The notes under the pieces were generated by a model. It saw nothing but the letters and a program-made list of their open reading frames with translations. It made no database searches and was not told the DNA's origin. From Primula veris (lineage: Eukaryota > Streptophyta > Magnoliopsida > Ericales > Primulaceae): 64,000 bases of DNA. Shown in pieces: positions 33,787 through 46,994 of this stretch (positions are counted from its first letter, which is position 1; each line of letters opens with the position of its first letter). The translations under genes and the position numbers were made by a program. The stretch is from positions 22,322,560-22,386,559 of the forward strand of contig OY821742.1 in NCBI GenBank assembly GCA_963682055.1, written 5' to 3'.

Positions 33787-36700
33787 CTATTCCAACTTCA
33801 AAATACTTCTTAATTTATTGGGGAAATCAAGGATGTTTACTGAGATTAAAGGTTCATATGTACATCCCAAATTTGCCAGTAAATCCTCTCTTGAATTAGC
33901 TTCTCTTTCCACATAATTCAACAGATAAGTACCCCTCTTCATTTTCTCCTTTATATTGTTAATTAGCTTTTTGATTTTCCAAGGACTCTTGCTTTTATCA
34001 GTCAGGATATTAATAATTTGTAGGCAATCACTTTCTATAATGATATTTGTAAAGTTTACCACAGTTAGTCCTTGTAAAATAACTCTTGCTTCTGCTTCCA
34101 ACCCAGAGTTGCTAATGATTTTACCATAAAAACCTTGTAGAAATTGACCTTTATGATCCCTTAGAATACCACCAACACAACTTGAATTTGTGGAGCTTTT
34201 AAAACAGCCATCTATATTCAATTTCATGAATCCACTTGGTGGGTTTTCCCACTTTACAACCCTGACCTTTTTTCCATTCCTTACTGATTTTAACAAACTT
34301 ATTTCCTCCCAAGTCCACTTTTTAGGGAAACTTTCATCTGTTTGAGAATAGTTCTGGATTAATCTAATTGTATCCAAAATAATATTTTGAGCCTCCATTC
34401 TTTTATTGTCAAATTTACTAGCACACCTAGCTTTCCAAATGGACCAAATAATGTACACAGGAAGAGCCTTTATAATTTTTCTTTCTAGCTGGAAACTCTT
34501 ACTATCATGTAGCCACCAAGAAATGAATCTCCCTTTTACTGTCAAAACATTTTGTTTAATTCCCAAATATTGAGCAAAGTACTTCCATACTTCTTTAGCA
34601 ACATCACTGGTACTCAATAAATGCTCTAAGCTTTCTTCTTTCTTCCTACAACATTCACAACTTGAGGCTAATTGGACACCAATTCTTTGAACAGCAAGGT
34701 CCACTGATACTGTATTATTTACACACTTCCAAGCAAAGCAAGATATCTTCAAAGGTATTATTTTATCCCAAATCATCTCATATATCCAGTTCTTTGTATA
34801 TTTCTGTCTCATTATATTCCAGGAAGATTTAAAAGTAAACTCACCATTATTGTCATCCATCCATATAGGTTGATCTGGTTCATTCTTTTGATAGATTAAG
34901 TTATGAGTGGATAGACACTGTTTATCAGTAGGAATATTTGCAGTAATAGCTTCGTAGTTCCACTCACCATTAATAATTAGGCTTGACAGTAGCAACTTAT
35001 CATCTATATTATTATCTTTAATAGGCCCATTTCCAACCCAATTATCTAGATTCACATATACATTTCCTTTCCCAATCAACCATAGAATATATTTTTCAGC
35101 AACATCCCTAACCTGTACCATTCTAGACCAAGTATTAGTACCTTTTGTAGCATTGATCTCTTTTGGGTGTTTTTTCTTGCAATATCTTGCTCTCATGTAC
35201 TGAGGCCATTGTGAATTTTTTGTTCTAAACTTCCACCAAAGTTGAAGTGCAAAAGCTTCAGAAATGTCTTTAAAACTCCTCAAACCTAAACCACCTTCAG
35301 AAGTAGGTCTACAAATTTTACTCCATTTAACCCAATGATATTTATTCTTACCATTAGTATTTCCCCAAAGGAAATTTGCTATTATCCGATCTATCTTCCT
35401 TATCACCAATTTGAGAGGATTCATAGCAGCCATAGTATAAATAGGAATTGTTTGAAGTACATGTCTGGCAAGTAGCAATTTACCCCCCATAGTTAAATAC
35501 TGAGTCTTCCACCCTGATAGTTTACTTCTCACTTTAAGAATAAGTTCATGGTACAATATACACTTTTTATGTCAAGAATACAGTTTACACCCTAAATAGG
35601 TGAAAGGAAGTTTTTTAACTGCTATATTCAGAATCTTGCATACTGCTTCTCTCTGTTTATCTGTAACTCCCTTAGAAATATACATGAAACTCTTCTCTAG
35701 ATTTACTTCTTGGCCTGAGTCCATATTGTACTGTTGAAGAACCCTTTGAATATGTTTGATAGAGTTGGTATTAGCACCACTAAAAATAATAATATCATCA
35801 GCAAAAGCCAAATGAGTAATAATAGGAGTTCCAATAGCTGCTTTGAAAGAAAGATTTCCAGCTCTTCTTGCTGGTCAAATGGTTAAGATTTCTGGTCAAA
35901 ACCTCTGCACATAGAATAAAAAGACTTGAAGATAGTGGGTCTCCTTGTCTTAGCCCATTTGTAGGCTTAAAATAACCTGTAGGAGCACCATTTACCAATA
36001 TAGAAATACCATTATCAGAAATAATCCTCCAAATACTGTCTATCCAAATTTCTGAGAAACCAAACTTTCTAAGAACACTAACAATGAAGTACCAAGAAAT
36101 CTTGTCATAAGCTTTCTTCATATCCAGCTTCAAAACTATACTGTTCCCACTGTTTTTATTATTAAGAGTAGAGATAAATTCTTGAGATAAAAGGATGTTA
36201 TCTATAATGTTCCTATTCTTCACAAAACCACTTTGATTTTCTGAAATAATATTAGGCAGCACAGAAGAAAGTCTAGTAGACGTAATTTTAGAAATAACTT
36301 TATTATAGAAGGTACATAAACTGATTGGTCTGAAATCAGAATACTTTTCTGCATTTTCCTTCTTTGGAATTAGAGCAATTAGGGTAGTAGCCATTGCATT
36401 AGGAATTTCATATCCAGCAAAGAATTGTTGTACTGCTTTTAATAAATCTTCACCAATAACATCCCAACTATATTTGAAGAAGAAACCATTAAAACCATCA
36501 ATACTTGGAGCACTACTTTTCTTTAATTCCCATACTGCTGTCTTTACTTCTTCCAAAGTAATTTCTTTAATTAAACCTTCATTTTCTTCTATTGTAACAC
36601 ACTTAGGTATTACATCCAGAAAGTTATACTCATAGCCAGTGGTATTATTAGCTGCTAAGAGTTTTTGAAAATAATGAATGGCTTCCTTTTGAATATCTTC

Positions 36701-37852
36701 TTTTGCTGTTAATTCTTGCCCTTTATCATCTATAATATTGAATATAGTACTTTTCCTTCTTCTTTTTTTTACAACCCCATGATAGAACTTGGTGTTAGCA
36801 TCACCCTCAAGTACCCACTTTAAATTAGCCTTTTGTTTTCAGAAATCTTCTTCTATTTTGAGTCTATAATTCAGCTCAACTTTTAATCTGTTTAATTCAC
36901 TTCTTTTTTCAGGTGAAGGGTCATCTTCAAATTGTTGTTCTGCACCCAGAACCAAGTCTTCTGCATCAAGCACTTGCTGAAATATATTTCCAAAGGTATC
37001 TTTATTCCAGCTAGATAATTTCTTCCTCAATCTTTTTAAATTTTGCACCAAAGAGAACAAAGCATTGCCTTCTTTATACTGCACCCAGTTTTCAGTTAGA
37101 ATATTTTTAAACTCATGGTGTGACAACCAAAATTTCTGGAAAATAAATCTTCTGATATTATTATCCCCTTCAATATTAAAGGTAAGTAATAAGGGGCTAT
37201 GATCAGAATTAACTTTAGATAGATGCTCCGGTGCTATACTTTGAAACATATATGAGCAATTAGTATTTACACAAGCTTTATCAATTCTCTCCATAATCAA
37301 CCTATCACCTTCTCTTTTATTCCACCAAGTAAACCTTGATCCCAAAAACTTCAATTCAGACACCCCACACTTATCCAGACATTCCAAATAATCATTAGCA
37401 CCATTAATATTAATGTCCAATCCTCCAATTTTATCATCTGCTTTAGAAACTGTATTAAAATCCCCAACTATTAACCAAGGATTAGTAGTCTTAGAATTTT
37501 CCAAAAATTGCTACAAAGTCTTCCTTTCTTGAACTGTACACTTAGCATACACAGCTGTTATTTGAATAGCAGTATTCCATAGCTTAACTTCAAAATTGAT
37601 ACACCGACAACCTTCAGTTCTCACTTTTATTTCTAAATCATCATTAGAAAAAACCCAAATTTTATTCTCTTCATGAGTAAACACATTATCAAACCCTATT
37701 TTTCTCTTATAGAGTTCAATTTTATCTTGCTGCACTATTGGTTCTATACAAATCAATAGCACTATCTTGTTGATTAGACATAGCTTTTTAATTCTTCTTA
37801 ATGTAGCTTTATTCCCAATACCCCTCACATTCCATACTAGGGCCTTAATCAT
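33787..37852 (-). pseudogene. LINE ORF2: endonuclease, reverse transcriptase, zf-RVT, RNase H
   Basis: Starts MIKALVWNVRGIGN, the N-terminus of plant L1 endonucleases. Endonuclease motifs: WLIVGDFNTV, FTWWNKREG, SDHSPLLL. Reverse transcriptase: LIALIPKK, DFRPISLC, QSGFVKNRNI, KLDMKKAYD, GLRQGDPLS and FADD (~35800). A zinc-binding zf-RVT segment follows (CECC and the HLL region), and a C-terminal RNase H with NIDGCF, EAEARVIL and ESDCLQI. Stops at 37511-37513, 36839-36841 and 35572-35574 fall where related proteins have Trp or Arg. A tandem 4-bp duplication (GAAAGAAA near 35848) shifts the frame just before FADD. The last 589 codons (33787-35556) are open. Confidence 0.92.
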
Positions 37853-39315
37853 TGATTATACCTTTTTCTATCCCCCACATTAGAGACTGACCTTAGCTGC
37901 ATTTGAATTTCTTGTTCTTGACTCTTTTTCTTAGCCTTCTCAATCTTCTTTTCCTTTTTTCTTTGACTCTTTGATATTTGCTCTTCCCAATCATTTGCTG
38001 CCTCATTTGTATATTCTAATTCCTGGTCTTCAACTTGCTTTTTACTTCCTCTGTCTTCATCAATAGTACCCATTGGACTCTTGTCTATTATTTCAGTTAT
38101 TACAAAGTTATTGTTGATAGTACTAAGATCTTGATAAGTCACCATAGTCATTCTCTCTTCTTCTCCATTCTTTTCACCATCTATTACATGCTTTGGAATC
38201 TCAAGCATGTCACATATTATTTCTTCATCAACTTTTTCATCTTTTTCCTCTTCATCTTCAATTTGAACTATAACTGTATCTTGTTTTTTTTTTGTAGGGG
38301 TACTCTTTTTACTATTACCAATATCAATTGCTATGCTTGACTGCTGCTGAGTATGAAATTTGGCTCTATACACCCACTCCTTTGTACTCTCTTTTTTCCC
38401 ATCTATTTCTTTATTTGGTTTGTATAATATGGCCTCTTTTTCCTTGTTTGGTTTGTATAATTTGGCCTCTTTTTCCTCATTCTTTTGTTGCTGCCTTGTA
38501 ATAATTTCTTCTTTCTTCTTTTCCATCTTGTTTTCCGGAGCTAGCTCTACGTTTTTGAACTTACAGTCTCCTTCTTTATGACCCTGTTTAAAGCAGAAAC
38601 TACAATAGTCTGGTAAGTCTTCATATTTGCAGTACTGCCAGAATCCTCCTTCTTCACCATAGCCAATTCTTACACATTCAAATAGCTCTGTTTTTAGATC
38701 GATTTCAACACAGATACGAGCTAGACTAGGTCTAGTTAGTTTAGAAGTAGGCTCATCTACCCTTAGAGGCTTTCCAAATACACTTGCTATAGAATATATA
38801 CTAGAGGTATTATAAAGATGGATAGGCAATTTTGGCAAATTAATCCACACAGGTGCTAATGAAGTTTCGACTTCTGGATCAAAATTATAAGTCTACTTAA
38901 AAACTCTCATAGGATAATCTTCTATGTACCAGATTTGCTTCAACCAAATTCTGGTGAAGTTTTCTTCATGAAAACATCGAATAAAAACATGTTTGTGGTC
39001 CAGAATTCCTATATTGCAATTAGCTTTTAATTTTAGTTTCCCAAACAGTTTCCTTATAACAGCTATATCTGGTTTTCCGTGAGTAAATTTTCCGACTATA
39101 GTATATTTAAAAGGTTCAGCAAGTTGTTTTATATCATTCATAGAAAATTGAATTAAGGGTTCACCTTTATAAGAACCAACTTCTTTTAATGATATTTCAA
39201 CTTTTTTTGGAATTGCACTGACCACCGACGAGAAAGATTTCGTAGGTGTAGGGTCTGGCGGCATTAGCTGCCTATTTAGTATGCTATCTGGGGAGATTTT
39301 ATCGGATTCTGCCAT
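37849..39315 (-). pseudogene. LINE ORF1, RNA-binding protein with one nonsense codon
   Basis: Starts MAESDKISPDS. A DUF4283 domain (PLIQFSMNDIKQL to YPMRVF) is followed by the helper segment VWINLPKLPIHLYN and a zinc knuckle CSFCFKQGHKEGDC (C-x2-C-x4-H-x4-C, ~38565-38606). A long Lys/Glu-rich tail rich in KKE repeats completes it. A TAG at 38893-38895 falls where related proteins carry Trp (RVFKW), consistent with TGG to TAG. Otherwise the frame is continuous to the stop at 37849, which overlaps the ORF2 start by four bases (37849-37852). Expected role: binding of LINE RNA in the ribonucleoprotein. Confidence 0.88.
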
Positions 39316-39395
39316 ATTTTCGGCGGTTAGGGTTTTTCACCCTAGTCGTCTCTCTCTCTAGAATAGGTTTTACGGGTAACAAAAACTGATAACCC

Positions 39396-41045
39396 AAAAC
39401 ATAACCCAATGCTCTAATCTATTGGTACCCACCCACATAATCGTCAATCAAAGCCATTCAATCAAATCATCAACATCAACACATAAGACAAGCTCCACCA
39501 CCACTTAGATATAAAACATTAAATCGAGAAACATATTATAAAAATATTAAAATAGGGTATACCTAAAATAACTTCCATATAACGTCTAACTCAACAAACA
39601 TGTACCAATTTTCCTACTAGCAAATGGCGACATCATGAAAAAATGAGTAAGCTAAGCCACATAACTGATTACCGGCCAAGATTTGGTAAGGAGAAGTCGT
39701 ATAGATAGTTACTTTGTCAACGTCTTCCAGTGTCATTTGGGTGTCAACACACTAATAAATCCGATATAAAAATATGCAAACTAAGCCAAAAACCTAATAT
39801 TAATTGACTAACCAAACATGCAAATCCAAAATTAAAAAAATTAACTACTCGCAAGAAACCCATCAAAATTCTAGAAGCCAAAAATGCTATAATCGGAAAA
39901 GCAGCACTATTCAATCTAAAGTCGAAGGAATTGAGCAATCAAGGCGGGCCATAAGAGAAAAGAGTGAGCATATGGAGGTAAAGGATGTTCTAAGAGGTAA
40001 GCATGAGGGAGGAGACGAGAATACAAGGCACGGTCCATTGAATGAAAGGCATTAAACTCTTTCTTTGTGATTGTGAATGTTGAAATAGGGAAAATGGAAT
40101 CAATTGGTGTATCCATGTTGGTTTAATATAAAAAATAGAAAATTCTTCACCTAGTTTTTTTGTGAAATTTAGAACAAACACAAAAAGGTATAGATCGGCA
40201 GAGAGTAAAATTAGAGAAAATATGAGTACTGGCACTATAGATTGAATAAGTAAAAAGTCTGCAGCATGATAGGGTTTATTCTTTGTTGGCATTTATATAG
40301 TCGCATTGGGCCTTATAAGAAATAAAGAAAGTAAATGTCATTAAATATTTTTCCCTCCCTTGTGGCGGACATTGTTCATTGAAAATCTAAAACCTATCTG
40401 TAGGAATTTGAATGTATTTACTGTTGGACATAATTGCAAACCTATAGGGGTGAATGCATTTAACTGCTTTTTAATTTTTTTTTTCAGTTTAACAAACAAC
40501 GTAGTAAGGTTGTTGTATTTAATAAAAACTATATTAAACTAAGTTAATAAACGGAATATAATATATGTGTAAATGTATTAATTATAAACTTATTCACAAC
40601 CAAACAATGTGCTCACGAGTCAGCTATCACCCAACTATATTATCAACTATTGTTGACGTTAAATGCTTTCTAAGTTGTCCAGCTATCTACAAGTGAATAT
40701 ATAAACTCAAGAGTTTAATTCAACTTGTTTTATTCGGACTATCTATCTATCGACAAATAGATCTCATTACCGAGAGTTCGGTCTACTTTGTTTCAATTGG
40801 ATATTAGATAGCACTTGAGTCAATATGTAGTTCTAAGTATACAAATACACAACAAGTCTATAATAACAATACATAAGCATGCTCGTAATATATTATACGC
40901 AACAAGATAATATAACAAATGAAGTACGATTGCGTAAATATAAAAGTTCGTTTATACAGGTTCACATCAAGGTGAGACTACGTCAGTCACCAAGTCTAAA
41001 CTCGAAGCTTGAGCTTTTTATATTCACCAAATCTTCCTTGAGGGC
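39396..41045. other. AT-rich interval between LINE and Copia, nothing recognised
   Basis: Several overlapping short frames on both strands at 39744-40292 carry no known motif. I see no LTR ends or inverted repeats that I can support. Confidence 0.5.
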
Positions 41046-42037
41046 TGTTAGAAATATACTAAAAGACATGCTTATTTTTGGATTTATATTTGAAAATGTT
41101 ATGAATTGATCTATTTTATGAGAATAATATGAGCAATTGTTATTTATCATTATTGTTTGAATGACTAAATAAGTATCTATTATTCTATTTAGTAGATGGT
41201 CTAGTGTGTAGAGTACATCTTAGACACGGAAGATTAGACTATCAGTTATAATAGAATATAAGTTATATGTTTACAACTTTAGATGGAAATGGACACACCA
41301 TCAATAGAGTTGTAGTACCTGGTTTGAGTAGGTCTGTCTTGAATATAGAGAACGGATAAATTCCAACTCAATTTACTAGTGCACTTTGTGTGTATTAAAC
41401 ATGACTGTTACGAAATAATCATTTGGTGACTGACTAGACAAAATGATTTATAACTCGTGGTCATGCTTATTGTTTATGCTCTTAATTCCTATATTTCTAT
41501 TTAGACATTTATGGATGTGTTTGTTATTTTGATTCATACATGGTGAGATTCGTCATGAGTCAATAAACTTAATGAGTTGGATGACAGCATTATTCGTATC
41601 AGTGTTTATTAGTAATAACCTGTAAGGGATTAATGATACTCCCTTGAAAAAGCTTATAAGTTTTGTTTGTGTGAACCCTGCATGTGAATTTATAATCCGA
41701 CACGACAAATAAGTTAAGCGGACAGCATTAGGGATAATACGTTTATTAAATAAGAAATCAGTCAGTGATTTAATTTAATAAATGAGTATCTGATTAATCT
41801 TTACGTGGAGAGATAATGAACATGTTTGACAATTGGAACGAGTTAGATATTTGGATTATGGTAAAGAGATCAGTCGTGATCTTTAGTAGAATAAATCACG
41901 ATTTAAATTGATTGTGTATATCTCGGGTTTTCACTTAACATGTGTATAAGATGCCATGTACTGACATTGGAATAATAACACTTTGGAGACTCCTTTTACT
42001 CTCTGTTAAGTTTACTTATGTTTTGTCAAACTTATCA
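41046..42037 (+). repeat. Copia 5' LTR (second family)
   Basis: Begins TGTTAGAAATATACTAAAAG and ends CTTATCA just before a primer-binding site. The same sequence begins at ~63320 at the window end, which supports the left boundary. About 990 bp. Confidence 0.8.
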
Positions 42038-42050
42038 TGGTACGAGAGCG
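42038..42050 (+). other. primer-binding site (initiator Met tRNA), mutated
   Basis: TGGTACGAGAGCG follows the LTR end directly and resembles TGGTATCAGAGCG with two or three changes. Confidence 0.65.
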
Positions 42051-44045
42051 TTGCAAAAAAAATCTTTATCTTAAAATACAAAAAAGGAGAACACCAGCAA
42101 TGTATGATGAGAACATAAATACTATACCCACCAATATAAAAAACACAACATGGAATTCTAGTAGAAACTCTGATGTTTGTTGCACTCATTGTCATTATAA
42201 AGGGCATTACAAGGGCGTTTGTAACAATCACAATGAATATCCCGGGTGGACGGTTGAACCATGATACAACACAGACGATCAAGGAGTCATAGCAAAAAAT
42301 ACACTGTCCAAGCAAAGACTAAAATAAAACCAGGTTATATCTATCCTAATCATCATAAAGAAACTCAAACGAGTCAATTGTTTGATCATCATACTACACT
42401 ATTTTCTGGTAATAATACTAAAATATTAAATAGTGAATGGATAATTGATAGCGGGGCGTCAAATCATATGACACCCGATCTATCTCTACTTCATTCTTAT
42501 AGAAAAACTGATGGGTTATCTCCAGTGTATTCCGCTTCCGGATCACCTCATCTAATATGTCATGTAGGGGATGTCAATATTTCTTCAACCATTAAGTTAA
42601 TCGAAGTATCTCACGTGCCATCTTTTAAGTATAATCTTCTCTCTGTACAAAAGATTAGAGATCTTAATTGTTCCGTTCTTTTCTTTCCTAATATTTGTTA
42701 TTTTCCAGACCGAACTTCTAAAAATATAATTGGGTCTGGCGAGGTGCGAAATGGTCTATATTTCCTAAAATCTCCAATCACAACCTTGATTAGCACAACC
42801 AACGAGTCTACCCTTTTACATCGTCGCCTACGTCACCCTGCTCAAAGTAGTATCTCCTGTTTGTTACCACAAAACAAAAAAAATATTTATGATTTAGCAA
42901 CTTGTGATGCATGTTTTCGTGGGAAACACACCCACTTTCCTTTTAATTTGATACTCAATAAAAGTTCTATTTCATTTTATCGCATTTATATTGATATTTG
43001 GGGCGGGTACCATACACCGTCTTCATGTGGTGCTAGGTATTTTCTTACTATTGTGGATGATTGTACACGCATTACTTGGGTGTACCTGCTGAATCAAAAG
43101 TCTGAAGCTCTTCCAAAAATTAAAATTTTCATCGGAATGATTAAAAACTAATAACATCGTTATTTTTCGGTCCGATAATTCACAAGAATTTTTATCACAA
43201 CCTATCTCACAATTATTTAATGAGAATGGTATACAACAAGAACTTACATGTATTGGTACACCACAACAAAATGGCGTGGCAGAACATAAACATCGACATA
43301 TTCTCAATGTTGCTCGATGTTTACTATTCCAGACACACTTACCACTTCGTTTTTGGTGAGAGTGTATTTTAATCGCAGTTTATCTTATAAATAGAACACC
43401 AACACAAACGCTAAAAAACGTGTCCCCATACGAAAAACTTTTCAAAAAACCCCCTAACTACTCCTTTTTACGTGTGCTTGGATGTTTGTGTTACACACAA
43501 ACTTGTCCAGTTAAAAGAGATAAATTTCAGCCCCGTGCAATACCATGTATTGTTTTAGGCTACCCACCCCGACATCATGGATATCGTTTACTAAACCTTG
43601 ACGATAAAAAGGTTTTTATATCTCGAGACGTTACTTTTATAGAACACAAATTTCCATTTCAAGATAATGAACTTAAAAATGTGGTGCACGAACAAATTAA
43701 TACTGTTGACAATTTTTTTACATTTACTCCCTTAGACGACCCTCATCCAAATGTGATTTCCAAAAATCTAGCACAACCAAATCTTACACCTTCTATAATA
43801 GAAGAGAACAACTCAGTAGCAAGCCATGAGTCTACTAACATATATCCTAATCAAACAGAAATAACAGAAAACCAAATAAATATAGAAAACCTTGTTGACC
43901 AAAGTGAACAATCTTTAATACATGAAACTCCAGTAGAACAAATTCCAAAAACCAACAATGCTCCACCCACTGAACAGCAGCCCTCTTCAGTTCAAGACCC
44001 AATCCATATTACGCCACCCAACACCTCGAATACAATCAGTCCTCG
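42051..44045 (+). pseudogene. pol: Copia gag remnant, protease and integrase (no RT)
   Basis: Gag is reduced to its zinc knuckle CTHCHYKGHYKGVC (~42184-42225); most of gag is deleted, as only ~130 bp separate it from the primer site. Frame 42261-43151 holds the protease motif WIIDSGASNHMT (~42438). It continues with HVPSFKYNLLSVQKI, the GAG-pre-integrase CDACFRGKHTHFPF and the integrase start YFLTIVDDCTRITWVYLL, and stops at 43149. Further integrase pieces follow in frame: VIFRSDNSQEF-like at ~43158 and QQNGVAEHKHRHI at ~43264, with a TGA near 43359. Frame 43420-44139 has PNYSFLRVLGCLCY and GYRLLNLDDKKVFISRDV. The frame then enters unrelated DNA near 44045, before reverse transcriptase. No 3' LTR of the same family follows. 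Confidence 0.88.
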
Positions 44046-44047
44046 TA

Positions 44048-44795
44048 TGAACAAGAGACCAACTGACAGGGATTGGTCTTTGAGAGTTGTAAGGCTTGGA
44101 TCGTCGGTGAGTAATGAAACTGACAGGGATTCGCCGTGAGTGAAATATGAGTGTATAGCCTTTGGGAATTTATAGAGAGGGTGTGCGTACTGTAATTCTG
44201 AGGTCTAGAGACCTATTTATAGTGTGAGGAATTGTATTAGCTGTTCCTTGGTCTTATCTTGTGAAATTCAAATTTCAGCCATTTCTAACCGGTTGGGTTA
44301 CGATCCAATCGGTTGAATTCTGTAGATTTGGTCTAACGGCCAGCCATTTTGAATTTCGAATATCTCGCGTGTTAATGACTTTAATTGTGAATGATCTTCA
44401 CTAGAATTTTCCATTGGTGCTATATTATATCCCCAATCGATTGGAGTTGAAGTTGGAAGTCTTTTGAATATATTTCCGAGTCTTCAAAAGTAGCATCTTA
44501 ACTTTCCATATATATAGAATCCAATCGGTTGGTATATGATCTAATCGGTTGGATATCTGTTTTTAGGTTTAATAATTTCTCTTCAAGTGTAGTTAATTAT
44601 CCCAATTAGCTTCTTAGTCCTTAGTCGTTCTTCATTAACGTTTATAGTTCATTTGTTGACTTTTACTTCTTTTTGTTGTATGGTCTAATTACATGTAGTT
44701 ATCTAAAATACACTCGTTGAAATTATTAGTACTACGACACTTTGTGGTGTATCTAAAATTCCTATTTTGTTATTATCAAAACATAATTCAATAAT
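44048..44795 (-). repeat. probable Copia-type LTR on the minus strand, degraded
   Basis: Read from 44795 it starts with TATGTTTTGATAATAACAAA, resembling the TTTTGATGATNACAAA opening of SIRE/Maximus-type LTRs. A TATA box CTATAAATAG lies at ~44213-44222 on the minus strand. Repeated CCAATCGGTTGG-type near-palindromes lie at ~44290, 44445 and 44520. AACTGACAGGGATT occurs twice near the left end (44070, 44119). No target duplication was found, and the left boundary is approximate. Confidence 0.4.
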
Positions 44796-45560
44796 GTAGA
44801 ATTGAACATTGGTTCAACATTTACCAATTAAGAAATTTATTGTTTCGGAAAAAAATTAAATTGAAAACTTAAAGTTGTTTATATTTGAATGTATCTACCA
44901 ATCAAAAATTTATTGTTGAGGAAACAAATTAAATTCAAATCCTAATGTTGTTTATTTATATGATGCCAATGGAGAAATAATATCAACTGAGATTTAATTA
45001 TCATATGACCCCCTTTCACATCGCTCTTTCGCATTCAATATTGGATAAGCCGGTTAGTGCTATTAAGACGTTTTCTCTCAATTGTCTTCATAACTTTTGT
45101 TATGACATTACATCATTTTTTGTTGTTGATAAATAACATGCATCTACTGAGAAAACACAGTACGTCTTCGCATAAGTGAGCCTTTATTGATAAACCGAAA
45201 AATGTCTCTAAATTTGTAATTTAAGAACAAAAATAGTTATTCTATTTTCAAATCTAGTTTCAAAAGACCAATTTTTGTTATAAAAAATTGTCTCTAAAGA
45301 CAATCTCATATAAAAATAAGGACACAATTTAAAATTTTATCACTGAATCTATTTTGACACAATTTAGTTTTCCTCTTATATTATGGTCAATACTATTAGA
45401 TTTGTAGACAAAAAAATTATCTTGTTCCCTTCAAATTACTTTGTCCCTAATAATTTGTCTCTAAAGCCTAATTTTCTAGTGTGATATGTTTGTTAGTACT
45501 CGATGTCCCATAGTGTAGCAATTTTTTTTTGAAATATTATTTAGAGTTGAACCAATCTTC
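44796..45560. other. AT-rich interval with a possible CACTA terminus
   Basis: At 45474-45484 TTTTCTAGTG could be the right end of a CACTA element (CACTAGAAAA on the minus strand). GTCTCTAAA repeats before it (~45202, 45289, 45455) could be subterminal. I find no matching left end with a 3-bp duplication. Confidence 0.3.
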
Positions 45561-45574
45561 AATTGAGGTGAACT

Positions 45575-46600
45575 TGTAATATGTTTTGATGATAACAAAC
45601 GAAAATTGTAATTTTACAACAAGTATCATTTTACTAACATTTACACCTAGTTTACTACAGATCGATATGAGTTCATATCGATATATACAATGTGAATATT
45701 AATCAAGAAAATGGAGAAATGGAACAAAGTATTACAATACTGAATTTATAGCATGTAACCGGTTAACTAAGAAGTAACCACTTAATTGATATAACCGGTT
45801 CAACTAGAACTAACCGGTTATACACTCGTAAATATGAAAAGTGCAAATGTGTCTCAATGTGAAATTTAAAAATATGAAGATGATTCAAGAAGCTGTCCAA
45901 ATTTAAAAGTGGTCGTTGGAGTATATTGTATAATATTTATACATAATCTCTTTATATCTCATTCATTTAAAACAACAATGATATATTCATTCTCGAAAGT
46001 ACCAACTCGACAAGGCTAACAACCAAGTTCAACCGGTCAATCAAGATCTAACCATTTATTTTGAACTATATTTTGTAATTCAAATTTAGAGATTAAGAAA
46101 TGATTAGGTCATCCTCCATCAGTGTTAATAGATCCTTAAAGGTCAGAAAAAAGACACCACACTATTCTCATGTCATTATTTAAAGGCTATATAATTTGTG
46201 CACATATTCGTGTCGATTCGAAGCCTTCAACATCAATATTGACCTAATCGTCTCATCCTTTTTAAGTTAGCAATCTATCAGGATCAGATCATACATTATA
46301 TTTTATTGAGACAAAAGTGGGTTTTTGTCGAGAATTGTAAACATTTATATTATTAAGTCTGTGAATTATAATTTGTCCATACTTTCGATCACATCGATAG
46401 TAAGTTTTGAACAAAGACTAATAATTAATTTGTTGATTCTATGACTTGTGTACAACTTTAAATATTTATACTTGGTTAGATCGTGTGATTCTTTGTGTTT
46501 GGGAGGCAAACAATTTTGGGTAACTTTGCTCAGGTAGAGGACGTGTGTGTCAATTTTTAGTAGCTCTGCCCCTTAAGAAAGAGAGTTGTTGTGAGTACTC
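45575..46600 (+). repeat. probable SIRE-type Copia LTR, degraded
   Basis: TGTAATATGTTTTGATGATAACAAAC near 45578 is the usual opening of SIRE/Maximus-type LTRs. AACCGGTTA-type motifs recur at ~45757, 45800 and 45824. The right end is not defined and no primer site is visible. This could be a solo or truncated LTR inserted into, or flanking, the CACTA element that follows. Confidence 0.4.
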
Positions 46601-46994
46601 CACCCATAAGAATGTGTGGTTGTAAGGGTTTTTGGAATTTTTATACCCTGAAATGTTGTTCTTTTCTCGATTATTACCTTGAATTCAATTTTGTTTTCTA
46701 TTTCGATCTATTTCATTCAATTATGTTACACGTGACATTAAAAAGAGTACTTGAATTCAATGTACTAAATAAGAAAAATAAGAATTCATGGTCTAATCAG
46801 GTAAACAACAACAATTCAGAGTATAAAATCCATAAAAACTCTGGCTGGAAAGAGTACACAACCCTGAAAGAAGTACGTTGAACTTATAATAAATCTCAAG
46901 ATTTAAGTTGGACTTGGTGACAGTACGTAGTCTCTCAATAAGGCGGACATAGATAAAACTCACATAAAATTTTTCCCTGCCTTGCACTTTACAG

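Larger units (their letters stand above)
33424..39377 (-). mobile_element. full-length L1-type LINE, 18-bp target duplication
   Basis: Bounded by AACAAAAACTGATAACCC at 33406-33423 and 39378-39395. The 3' poly-A appears as a T run at 33424-33435. The 5' end is at 39377, with a 62-bp leader before the ORF1 ATG at 39315. Order on the minus strand: ORF1 (DUF4283, CCHC), ORF2 (endonuclease, reverse transcriptase, zf-RVT, RNase H), ~350-bp 3' UTR. Length is 5954 bp. Nonsense codons and a 4-bp duplication make it inactive, although the target duplication is still perfect. Confidence 0.93.

Noticed and set aside
38035..38581. Plus-strand Phe/Ser-rich ORFs opposite LINE ORF1
   Set aside because: Antisense readings of the Lys/Glu-rich ORF1 tail; hydrophobic only by complementarity.
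44399..45484. Pair of CACTAGAA and TTCTAGTG ends as a complete CACTA element
   Set aside because: The flanking trinucleotides (TTC and TGA) differ, and the terminal sequences do not match beyond CACTAGAA. Only the right end is kept as a weak possibility.
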